The position numbers were made by a program, and so were the translations under genes. Of a stretch of DNA of 6,533 nucleotides, positions 1 to 5,812 are shown in pieces. The DNA comes from Elusimicrobiota bacterium. GTDB lineage: Bacteria; Elusimicrobiota; Elusimicrobia; Elusimicrobiales; Elusimicrobiaceae. The stretch covers positions 1 to 6,533 of the forward strand of contig JAIRLH010000072.1 of the NCBI GenBank assembly GCA_031259485.1, written 5' to 3'. Positions within the stretch are counted from its first letter, which is position 1, and each line of letters opens with the position of its first letter. The notes under the pieces were generated by a model that saw only the letters and a program-made list of their open reading frames with translations, had not been told where the DNA came from and did not search any database.

Positions 1-30
1 AAAACAAGATTGCGGGCGGTTAGATATCAT
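1..30 (-). CDS. 5' end of an unidentified gene, cut by the left edge
   Basis: Ten codons are visible (M-I-S-N-R-P-Q-S-C-F), with the ATG at 30-28 and the frame still open at the window edge. No function can be assigned from so little. The start is believable because an AAGGAG Shine-Dalgarno sits at 43-38 with a 7-nt spacer, the same spacing seen for metK and cca in this window. A near-consensus promoter lies about 50 nt further upstream. The gene would begin its own transcription unit downstream of the AsmA-family gene and the hairpin region. A chance ATG remains possible, but the combination of promoter, ribosome-binding site and ATG in order makes that unlikely. Confidence 0.6.
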   Translation of the reverse strand, partial: MISNRPQSCF

Positions 31-37
31 TTTGATA

Positions 38-43
38 CTCCTT
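38..43 (-). promoter_or_regulatory. Shine-Dalgarno site of the left-edge gene
   Basis: The minus strand reads AAGGAG, then seven bases, then ATG at 30. It is a strong match to the anti-Shine-Dalgarno sequence and is the main reason for calling a start codon here. Confidence 0.65.
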
Positions 44-84
44 AGTTATAGTTAGCTCTTTAGTAAGATGGAGCAATATAAACT

Positions 85-113
85 ATGATATTAACAATTT
101 GCCAACTTGTCAA
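85..113 (-). promoter_or_regulatory. Sigma70-type promoter of the left-edge gene
   Basis: On the minus strand there is a perfect -35 hexamer TTGACA (113-108), a 17-nt spacer and a -10 hexamer TATCAT (90-85), which matches five of six consensus positions. Transcription would start near position 78 and give a leader of roughly 48 nt before the ATG at 30. This is the best promoter in the window. A weak 5-bp inverted repeat, TATCA/TGATA with a 3-nt loop (25-37), spans the start codon and could affect translation; that is speculation. Confidence 0.75.
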
Positions 114-145
114 CACAGAAACTCAAAGTGCAATTACTGGGAGTA

Positions 146-242
146 CCTGCGAAAGCGGGATTATTCCCCTTTTCGTCCCCGCATTTATTGCGGGGCCTAT
201 ATTCCCCTCCTTCTGAGGGGTGGACGCGGTACGCGGACGGGG
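146..242. repeat. REP-like cluster of short hairpins
   Basis: Three adjacent hairpins occur in about 75 bp. The first is CCTGC/GCGGG with a GAAA loop (146-159, one G-T pair). The second is CCCCGCA/TGCGGGG with loop TTTAT (177-195). The third is CCCCTC/GAGGGG with loop CTTCT (204-220). A GC-rich tail follows in which ACGCGG occurs twice in quick succession (224-236) before ACGGGG. The 9-mer TATTCCCCT occurs at 162-170 and again at 200-208. None of the stems is followed by a T-tract on either strand, so these are not classic terminators. The composition resembles extragenic palindromic repeats found many times per genome in various bacteria; that family link is from memory and untested. A 61-codon open frame running through it is best seen as spurious. 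Confidence 0.5.
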
Positions 243-299
243 TATTTGTCGTTAATGGTTAATGTAGTTTTTAAAACAACTTAAATGAAATCTCTCTTC

Positions 300-327
300 A
301 GACTTAGGGACTTGCGTCCCTAAGTCT
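300..327. other. Perfect 12-bp stem-loop downstream of the AsmA-family gene
   Basis: Positions 300-311 and 316-327 are exact reverse complements (AGACTTAGGGAC and its complement) around a 4-nt loop. Read as minus-strand RNA, the direction of the AsmA-family transcript, the loop is GCAA, a GNRA tetraloop closed by C-G, so the hairpin should be very stable. It lies 40 nt past that gene's stop codon. No run of T follows on the minus strand (GAAGAGAGATTTC comes next), so it is not a standard intrinsic terminator. It could be a 3'-end stabiliser, a factor-assisted termination site, or another dispersed palindrome. Pyrimidine (CT)n runs flank it on both sides in the plus strand (291-298 and 330-339). 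Confidence 0.6.
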
Positions 328-367
328 CACTCTCTCTCCTAAAGAGAAAAAACAACTAAAATAAGGA

Positions 368-2548
368 TTATTCCACGTCTTGCGGCAGCGGGATATATTC
401 GTTGTCGGCGGACGCGCCGGCGGCGGCCGGATCCGCAGCCTTCCCGCCGCCGATGCCCAGCAAACCGCCCAAACCGCTCTTTATAAGATTGGCCGCGGGA
501 TTGTTCAGCAAACTCTGCCTGACGAGCGCCGCCGTGCTGGCCAGCATGCTCATGCTGCCTTTGGGCTCGTCAATCGTGCCGCCGATTTTGAGCGTAAGCG
601 GCATTATGCCTTTGGCTGAGACCCTGCCCGGCGCGGCGCGCACGGTCATATCAACATTTCGGCCCGCGAAATCCATGCCGCCGGATACCACGAAAGAAAA
701 TTTGTCAGAAGCAAAATCAAGGCTTTTCAGCTCGGCCGCGCCGGCTTTAAAATTCAGCTCCGTCATGAAAATATCATAATCCAGCCTGCCGGAAAGTTTT
801 TCGCCATTGTCCGCCCCGTCGTCGGCCTCGGTTTTTTTGCCGCCGCCCGCGACCGCCGCGCCTATGCTTTTGAGCACGCCCAGCACGTCCAGCGCGTTTA
901 CAACGGTACTGACAACGCCGAGCGACATAAACAAAACCTTCGTTAGCGCGTTGGCGTTTGTCAGGCGGTACAAATCCTTAATCTGCCCTTTGTCGGCGTT
1001 AAACCAGAGGCGGCCCTCGGCTTTGCCGAGATCCGGCGCGATATTTTTCACATCGGCTTTAAACGCGATATCGCTGCCGCTGAAATAACGCGTGTCAAAA
1101 TTCGCGACTGCGACATCCGCTTTGATGTTAAGCGGCGGCAGCGGCCACTCGGCCGGCTGCGGGGATTGCCGAGGCGGCCGCGCCGCGGGCTGCTGCGTTT
1201 TGGCCAGAATTTTATCCGCGCGCAAAAATAAATTCACGTCCGCCGCCTCGCCCCTGTCCAGATACGAAGCGCGCGCGCTGAAAGCGTGCCCGTTGAGCTT
1301 TCCCGTCAGAGAAGGCAGCTTAATATCCTTAATATTCTCCGCTTCCGCTTTAAAATTTACTTCTGTAAATTTGCCGGCCTGCGGCAGGAATACGGCCGCG
1401 TTTTTCAGCTCCGCCGAGGCTTTAATGTCCGACCGCGCGATATCCGCCGCAGCCGTGAGCGCGCCGGAAATTTGATAAGGCTTCAGCATATCAAACGCGC
1501 CGGCCAGCGGCTCAAGCAAAATATCCGCCTTGACGTTAAAATTATAATACGGGCGTTCAAAACTGAAATCGGCAAACCCGCCCGCAACTACTGACGACGA
1601 CAATACATCAAGCGCGGCTCTATTCACAGTGATTTTATTCGCGGCCAAATCCAATTTCGCGTCCGCCGTGAAATCTAACCGCGGCGCATAAAAATCCGGC
1701 GCTGACGCGAACGGTTTAAACGCGGCCGCGTCCAGCCTTTGCGCCAGAAGATTCAGATTGATTTGCGGCGCGGCAAAATTTTCTACGGAGCCGCTCAAAA
1801 TAAAACCGCTTTGCGCAAGCCTCAGCACCGCGCGCTTTATCAGTACGCCCGCCGCCCGCATGTCAAGATTTTTAAGTTCGGGATATACGGCCAGGCCCAA
1901 GGGCGCGCCGTCCGCATATTTAACGCCGCCGACTGTTGCAAAAAGATTTGCGTTCAGCGACGCGCTGAAAGTTTCCGCAAAGGAAAAGTTGCGCACGTCT
2001 ATGAAAATATTTTCCGCGCGGATGTCAATATTATTCTGCCTGTCAAGATATACGGCGGCGCAATTGCGCGCATGAAGAATCGCGACCCGCAAATTAAACG
2101 GCGCGGCGGACGGGGACGAAGGGTCCTGCGCGGGCTTGGGCGCAGGCTGCGCGATAAGTTTATCAAAATTAAAACTGCCGTCGCCGTTGCGCTCGACCCG
2201 CACGGCAAGGCCGTCTATTATTACGGCGGAGACGGAAATCTCTCCCCGCAATAACTTAAGCGGGGCTACGCGCGCCAGCGCGCTTTGCGCGCTTAGCAGC
2301 GGCGCGCCGCCGTCCTCCGGCAGGATACTGAGGCCTTCCAGCCGAAGGCCGCCCAGCCCGCCCCGGATATAATCCAGCCGCACGGACATTTTGGTGTAAT
2401 CCTCCAGCGCGCGGGTTATTTTATTTTTGATATATTCCGACGGCAGCAGGTATTGCAGAGCCAGGTGCAGCGCAAACAGCAGAAAACCCGCGGCCAGCAT
2501 AAGCCAGGCTGCGGTTTTGCATAAAATTTTGAGAATTCTTTTTGCCAT
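368..2548 (-). CDS. AsmA-family envelope protein
   Basis: This 726-residue protein starts with a short basic segment (MAKRILKILCK) and one hydrophobic helix at about residues 11-35. It is probably anchored in the inner membrane with the rest in the periplasm. The AsmA-type N-terminal region follows (about 36-130). A long alternation of short amphipathic beta-strands then runs to about 670, interrupted by proline-rich linkers near 134-150 and 450-472 and a glycine-rich, charged linker near 565-585. The AsmA C-terminal signature region is about 585-665 (GRLDYDIF to LKIGGTIDEPKG), with a glycine-rich tail (LGGLLGIGGGK). AsmA relatives affect outer-membrane assembly, and larger members are thought to move phospholipid between membranes; the role of this one is inferred. 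The ATG at 2548 precedes the helix directly, but no good Shine-Dalgarno is visible because repeat DNA begins 11 nt upstream. It lies 116 nt downstream of metK and may be co-transcribed with it. Confidence 0.85.
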   Translation of the reverse strand: MAKRILKILCKTAAWLMLAAGFLLFALHLALQYLLPSEYIKNKITRALEDYTKMSVRLDYIRGGLGGLRLEGLSILPEDGGAPLLSAQSALARVAPLKLLRGEISVSAVIIDGLAVRVERNGDGSFNFDKLIAQPAPKPAQDPSSPSAAPFNLRVAILHARNCAAVYLDRQNNIDIRAENIFIDVRNFSFAETFSASLNANLFATVGGVKYADGAPLGLAVYPELKNLDMRAAGVLIKRAVLRLAQSGFILSGSVENFAAPQINLNLLAQRLDAAAFKPFASAPDFYAPRLDFTADAKLDLAANKITVNRAALDVLSSSVVAGGFADFSFERPYYNFNVKADILLEPLAGAFDMLKPYQISGALTAAADIARSDIKASAELKNAAVFLPQAGKFTEVNFKAEAENIKDIKLPSLTGKLNGHAFSARASYLDRGEAADVNLFLRADKILAKTQQPAARPPRQSPQPAEWPLPPLNIKADVAVANFDTRYFSGSDIAFKADVKNIAPDLGKAEGRLWFNADKGQIKDLYRLTNANALTKVLFMSLGVVSTVVNALDVLGVLKSIGAAVAGGGKKTEADDGADNGEKLSGRLDYDIFMTELNFKAGAAELKSLDFASDKFSFVVSGGMDFAGRNVDMTVRAAPGRVSAKGIMPLTLKIGGTIDEPKGSMSMLASTAALVRQSLLNNPAANLIKSGLGGLLGIGGGKAADPAAAGASADNEYIPLPQDVE

Positions 2549-2559
2549 ATTATTATGCG

Positions 2560-2643
2560 GTCATTGCGCGCTATGACGTCTTTGGATTGCTTCCGCCGAT
2601 TGCTATATTCGGGCGCGCCTTTCAATGGCGCTTACAATGACGG
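2560..2643. repeat. Dispersed GTCATTG...CAATGAC palindromic repeat (degenerate copy)
   Basis: The element is bounded by the inverted 7-mers GTCATTG (2560-2566) and CAATGAC (2635-2641). It contains the internal motif GGATTGCTTC (2584-2593), an 8-bp palindrome GGCGCGCC (2612-2619) and CAATGGCG (2623-2630). A small nested inverted repeat, GTCAT/ATGAC, is at 2560-2564 and 2573-2577. The pattern resembles a MITE-like intergenic repeat (GTCATTGCG...GCAATCC...CGCAATGAC) known in many bacterial genomes; this is recalled, not searched. It fills nearly all of the gap between metK and the AsmA-family gene and ends 11 nt before the latter's start codon. It shares GGATT(G/A)CTTC and CAATGGCG, in the same order, with the partial copy at 3908-3937. 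Confidence 0.6.
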
Positions 2644-2664
2644 CAAAAGGTTAAGCCGGCCCTG

Positions 2665-3825
2665 TTATTTCAGCAGCATTTTTGCCAGCAGGGCGGCTTT
2701 ATCCGTTTTTTCCCACGGGAAAATATCCCGACCGAAGTGCCCGTAAGCCGCCGTTTTGGCGTACAGAGGGCGCCGCAGGCCGAATTGCTCTATGATGGCG
2801 CGCGGCGTCATTTTGAATATTTTTTTGCATACGTCCGTTATTTTATCGTCGTGCGTTTTACCGGTGCCGTTGGTCTCGAGGTAAAAACCCACGGGTTCCG
2901 CTTTGCCGATGGCATAGGCGATTTGCGTCGTGCACTCATGCGCAACGCCGCCGGCCACGACGTTCTTTGCGATATAGCGCGCCATATACGCGGCCGAGCG
3001 GTCAACCTTAGTCGCGTCTTTGCCGCTGAAGGCGCCGCCGCCGTGCGGGCAGCGGCCGCCGTAAGTATCGACGATGATTTTACGGCCCGTCATGCCCGTA
3101 TCGCTCTGCGGGCCGCCGATGACGAATTTGCCCGTCGGATTTATAAGATATTTTGTTTTCGCGTCGGCCCATTTGCCGATTACAGGTAAGACCGCATTTT
3201 CTATAAGTTCTCTTTTTGAAGAATCTGTTATTTTTTTGCCCGTTTTGTCCAAAATCTCCTCGGTATGCTGGGTGGAGAGGACCGCCGTATCCACGCGCAT
3301 GGGTTTGCCGTCGCGATATTCAACGGTTATCTGTGATTTGGAATCCGGCCCGATATAATTTAAAACTTTATTTTTGCGCAGGCCTGCCAGCCGCAGAAGA
3401 ATTTCATGCGCAAGCTGCAGCGGCAGCGGCATGTACTGCGGCGTTTCTTTGCACGCGTAGCCGACCATAAAACCCTGGTCCCCCGCGCCGCCGGTATCTA
3501 CGCCCTGGCTGATGTCGGGCGACTGGCGGCCTATCACGTTAATTACCGCGCAGGTGTCGCCGTTAAAGCCGTACTTAGGGTCGGTATAGCCTATATCCTT
3601 TATCGTTTTGCGCGCGATGCCGTCGATATCGGCCCAGGTGGCGGTCGTAATTACTCCCCCCACGACAACCATGCCGCGCGTGATATAAGTCTCGCATGCC
3701 ACGCGCGCGTTTTTATCTTTGGATAAAATCGCGTCAAGCACGGCGTCCGAAATCTGGTCGCACACTTTGTCGGGGTGGCCTTCGCTGACGGATTCCGAAG
3801 TCAAAAAATATCTGCCTTTTCTCAT
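2665..3825 (-). CDS. metK: S-adenosylmethionine synthetase (methionine adenosyltransferase)
   Basis: This cytoplasmic enzyme makes S-adenosylmethionine from methionine and ATP, releasing phosphate and pyrophosphate; it is the cell's main methyl-donor source. The 386-residue length is typical. The family motifs are intact: ESVSEGHPDK (11-20), with the catalytic histidine and a magnesium-binding aspartate; VCDQISDA (21-28); GAGDQG (114-119), the signature hexapeptide; GGPQSDTGMTGRK (237-249); and GGGAFSGKD (262-270), the phosphate-binding loop. The C-terminal YGHFGR...FPWEKTDK (361-375) is also as expected. The start is fixed by AAGGAG at 3838-3833 with a 7-nt spacer. No SAM-responsive riboswitch fits in the short upstream gap. 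The AsmA-family gene follows on the same strand with only repeat DNA between, so read-through is likely. Nothing is odd in the protein. Confidence 0.98.
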   Translation of the reverse strand: MRKGRYFLTSESVSEGHPDKVCDQISDAVLDAILSKDKNARVACETYITRGMVVVGGVITTATWADIDGIARKTIKDIGYTDPKYGFNGDTCAVINVIGRQSPDISQGVDTGGAGDQGFMVGYACKETPQYMPLPLQLAHEILLRLAGLRKNKVLNYIGPDSKSQITVEYRDGKPMRVDTAVLSTQHTEEILDKTGKKITDSSKRELIENAVLPVIGKWADAKTKYLINPTGKFVIGGPQSDTGMTGRKIIVDTYGGRCPHGGGAFSGKDATKVDRSAAYMARYIAKNVVAGGVAHECTTQIAYAIGKAEPVGFYLETNGTGKTHDDKITDVCKKIFKMTPRAIIEQFGLRRPLYAKTAAYGHFGRDIFPWEKTDKAALLAKMLLK

Positions 3826-3832
3826 GTAAAAA

Positions 3833-3838
3833 CTCCTT
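3833..3838 (-). promoter_or_regulatory. Shine-Dalgarno site of metK
   Basis: The minus strand reads AAGGAG, seven bases, then ATG at 3825. It is the strongest ribosome-binding site in the window together with that of the left-edge gene, as expected for a highly expressed enzyme. Confidence 0.85.
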
Positions 3839-3857
3839 TATTCTTTCCTAAAATGTT

Positions 3858-3863
3858 ATTATA
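3858..3863 (-). promoter_or_regulatory. Possible -10 box of the metK promoter
   Basis: A perfect TATAAT occurs on the minus strand at 3863-3858, 32 nt before the metK ATG. Transcription would begin near 3851, with a leader of about 25 nt. No recognisable -35 hexamer lies 16-18 nt upstream (the position holds AACTAA), so the call rests on the -10 box alone in AT-rich DNA. The divergent gene's promoter must lie in the same 119-bp gap; a weak candidate on the plus strand is TTGCGA (3869-3874), 18 nt, TATTTT (3893-3898), which I do not list separately. Confidence 0.4.
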
Positions 3864-3907
3864 TTAAATTGCGAGATATATTAGTTTTAGCTTATTTTTG
3901 CTTTTGC

Positions 3908-3937
3908 CGCCATTGCGGGCGAATGCGAAGTAATCCG
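3908..3937. repeat. Partial copy of the dispersed repeat, next to the exonuclease start
   Basis: On the minus strand this 30-bp stretch has GGATTACTTC (3936-3927) and CAATGGCG (3915-3908), the same two blocks, in the same order, as in the element at 2560-2643 (nine of ten and eight of eight bases identical). The spacing between the blocks is much shorter here: 11 nt against 29 nt. It therefore looks like a deleted or half copy. It ends 7 nt before the ATG at 3945 and would form most of the 5' untranslated leader of the exonuclease gene. Confidence 0.5.
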
Positions 3938-3944
3938 TTAAATT

Positions 3945-4712
3945 ATGACAAAGAAATTTCTATCGTGGAACGTCAACGGCATAAGGGCCATAGAAAAAAA
4001 GGGATTTTCGGACTGGCTGATAAAAGAATCCCCCTTTATAATAGGATTGCAGGAAACCAAGGCCTCGCCGGAGCAGGTGCCCCCGAACCTGCGCGCCCTG
4101 CCCGGGTATTTCAGCTATTTTTCCGCGCCGCAGCGCAAAGGCTACAGCGGCGTTGGCGTATATTGCAGGGAAAAGCCGCTGGAAGTTTCCTATACTCTGG
4201 GCTCGGAAGAATTTGACGCGGAGGGCCGCTTTATCCTGCTTACTTACCCGCGGTTTTACTTTATGACCATATACTTCCCCAACGGCGGCCAGGGCGAGCA
4301 CAGGATTGACTACAAGCTGCGCTACTATGAAGCCTTTTTCAAACTCTGCAAAAAGCTGATGAAAGAAAAGCACGTAATCTGCTGCGGCGACCTTAATACC
4401 GCGCATAAAGAAATTGACCTTGAGCACCCCGAACAAAACCTGAAGACCACGGGCTTCCTGCCGCGCGAAAGGGCGTGGCTGGATAAGTTTTTCGGCGGCG
4501 GGTTGGTGGATACTTTCAGAATGTTCAGCCATGAGCCGCGCCAGTATACATGGTGGGATTATAAAACCGCGGCGCGCTCGCGCAATGTGGGCTGGCGGCT
4601 GGATTATTTTATGGTTGACGAGGGCTGCGCCAAGAAAGTCAAAAACGCCTACATCTTAAGCGATGTGCCGGGCTCCGACCACGCGCCCGTTGGCATTGAC
4701 GTTGATTTATAA
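3945..4712 (+). CDS. xth: Exodeoxyribonuclease III / AP endonuclease
   Basis: This DNA-repair enzyme belongs to the ExoIII branch of the endonuclease-exonuclease-phosphatase fold. The family cuts DNA at abasic sites and clears blocked 3' ends in base-excision repair. The 255 residues match the family's usual length. Intact motifs are SWNVNGIR (7-14), LQETK (35-39, metal-binding Glu37), GYSGVGVY (67-74), DAEGR (91-95), YFPNG (110-114, Tyr110), GDLNTAH (148-154, Asp149 and Asn151), NVGWRLDYF (214-222) and GSDHAPV (243-249, the Asp245-His246 pair). It is the only complete plus-strand gene here, divergent from metK and convergent with cca. The ATG starts directly before the first beta-strand motif, so the start is sound although no clear Shine-Dalgarno is visible; the upstream leader is repeat-derived DNA. 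The symbol xth/exoA follows family usage. Confidence 0.96.
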   Translation: MTKKFLSWNVNGIRAIEKKGFSDWLIKESPFIIGLQETKASPEQVPPNLRALPGYFSYFSAPQRKGYSGVGVYCREKPLEVSYTLGSEEFDAEGRFILLTYPRFYFMTIYFPNGGQGEHRIDYKLRYYEAFFKLCKKLMKEKHVICCGDLNTAHKEIDLEHPEQNLKTTGFLPRERAWLDKFFGGGLVDTFRMFSHEPRQYTWWDYKTAARSRNVGWRLDYFMVDEGCAKKVKNAYILSDVPGSDHAPVGIDVDL

Positions 4713-5810
4713 AAACCTTAACGCTTCTTTTTTGGTTTTTATTTTGCCGGCAAACTGCAGGCTCGCGGTTTTTTTGAGAGCCGCGCCCAGCGCGGGGCCG
4801 CGCAGGCCGCGTTTTTGCAAGTCGGCGCCGCCGATGACAAGCGGGCGCAAAGCCGCGGCGGGAAGTTCGGGCGCATATAATTTGACAATCTTTTTTTGCT
4901 CTGCGCTCAGCGGATGCGCCAGAGCCTGTTTACCGGCAAAAAAGTCAACGACGGCGGCGCATTCTTTATAAAGTCCGCGCTCCAAACGCAGCGATTTTAG
5001 AAAATCCGCGCCCTTTCCGCCAAGCGCGAGGCAGAGCAGCGTAAGCCGCGCGGGCAGACCTTTAACTTCGGCGAGGGCCGGCGGACATTTTAGGCCCGCG
5101 TAAATAAATTTAAGCGCGCCGTATTCTGCGGCCAGCTTTAAGCATGGCAGCGGGTTGTTTTCTTCCAGAATTTTTATAAGTTCCTGCCTCACGCGCTCGC
5201 GCGAAAGCAGGCTGATAAACCCTCCGCGCACGCAGGCCTTAAGCAGCTTTTCCGTCTCCGTCTCAAGCCTCCAGCCAAAGCGCGCGCAAAAGCGCAAAGC
5301 GCGGAAAACGCGGGTCGGGTCGTCCTCAAAACTTTTGGGGTGCAGAATTTTTACGAGCCCCGCGTCTATCGCCGCGCGGGATTCAAATAAATCAAAACTT
5401 TTCAAAAATTCATACGGCAGCAGGCTTAAAGCCCAGGCGTTCGCGGTAAAGTCGCGCCGGTACAAATCGTCGGCGAGATTGCCCGGGCTCACGCGCGGCA
5501 GCGCGGCGGGCTTATCGTAAACTTCCTTGCGGCAGCGCACAAAATCCAGCTTAAGGCCTCCGGCAAAAACAACGCGCGCCGTGCCGAAATTCTTAAAATA
5601 AATAGCCTGCGCGCCGTAGGTTTTTATACAGAAATCCGCCAGCGGCCGCGCGTCGCCCAGCGCGCAAACGTCAATGTCAAAAGTGTTTTTGCCCAGATAA
5701 TAATCCCGCGCGAAACCGCCCGCCGCCCACGCCTTAATGCCCGCGCGCGCTGCCGCCGCGCCGACGGCCGCGAGTATTTTGAGCTGCACTTTGTTATTGT
5801 TTGCGCGCAT
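4707..5810 (-). CDS. cca: Class II tRNA nucleotidyltransferase (CCA-adding / poly(A) polymerase family)
   Basis: This family adds CCA, or part of it, to tRNA 3' ends, or poly(A) tails to RNA. The 367-residue protein has motif A, GGFARDYYLGK (31-41), with the metal-binding pair DID (45-47); a further acidic residue at Asp89 (LKLDF); motif B, RRDFTANA (118-125); motif D, EDDPTRVFRALRF (162-174); and the helical ERVRQELIKIL segment (205-215). The C-terminal helical part is short for the family, and there is no HD, CBS or DHH domain. Motif D aligns as D-D-P-T-R rather than the common E-D-x-x-R, with Asp164 and Arg167 kept, so full CCA addition, A-only addition or polyadenylation cannot be told apart by eye. 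The start has an AAGGA site (5822-5818) inside the end of the upstream gene and a 2-nt gap, suggesting coupled translation. The adjacent tRNA gene lacks CCA, which favours a tRNA role. Its stop overlaps the convergent exonuclease gene. Confidence 0.93.
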   Translation of the reverse strand: MRANNNKVQLKILAAVGAAAARAGIKAWAAGGFARDYYLGKNTFDIDVCALGDARPLADFCIKTYGAQAIYFKNFGTARVVFAGGLKLDFVRCRKEVYDKPAALPRVSPGNLADDLYRRDFTANAWALSLLPYEFLKSFDLFESRAAIDAGLVKILHPKSFEDDPTRVFRALRFCARFGWRLETETEKLLKACVRGGFISLLSRERVRQELIKILEENNPLPCLKLAAEYGALKFIYAGLKCPPALAEVKGLPARLTLLCLALGGKGADFLKSLRLERGLYKECAAVVDFFAGKQALAHPLSAEQKKIVKLYAPELPAAALRPLVIGGADLQKRGLRGPALGAALKKTASLQFAGKIKTKKEALRFL

Positions 5811-5812
5811 TT

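Noticed and set aside
9..18. A third copy of the dispersed repeat at the left edge, sharing ATTGCGGGCG with 3912-3921
   Set aside because: Only ten bases match, the flanks differ (the GAAGTAATCC block is absent), and the stretch lies inside the start of a plausible coding frame.
99..284. A 61-codon open frame on the plus strand in the left intergenic region
   Set aside because: It runs through the three hairpins and the GC-rich repeat tail, begins inside the -35 to -10 region of the minus-strand promoter, and its peptide (for example LLRGGRGTRTG) looks like translated repeat DNA.
331..350. A small hairpin (TCTCT/AGAGA with a 5-nt loop) followed by an A-run, as a terminator of the AsmA-family gene
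   Set aside because: On the minus strand the T-run comes before the stem, not after it, and the 5-bp stem is weak, so the order is wrong for an intrinsic terminator.
1739..2254. A 171-codon plus-strand open frame opposite the AsmA-family gene
   Set aside because: It is a shadow of a GC-rich coding region; the peptide is rich in Arg, Lys and Ala without any family motif, while the opposite strand encodes a clear protein. The same holds for 1092-1475.
2737..3189. A 150-codon plus-strand open frame opposite metK
   Set aside because: It is antisense to invariant MetK motifs and has no domain signature of its own.
3826..3944. A SAM-sensing riboswitch upstream of metK
   Set aside because: The -10 box at 3863-3858 leaves a leader of only about 25 nt, and there is no multi-helix structure or terminator hairpin in the gap.
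3960..4532. A 190-codon minus-strand open frame opposite the exonuclease gene
   Set aside because: The plus strand carries every ExoIII catalytic motif; the antisense peptide has no recognisable domain.
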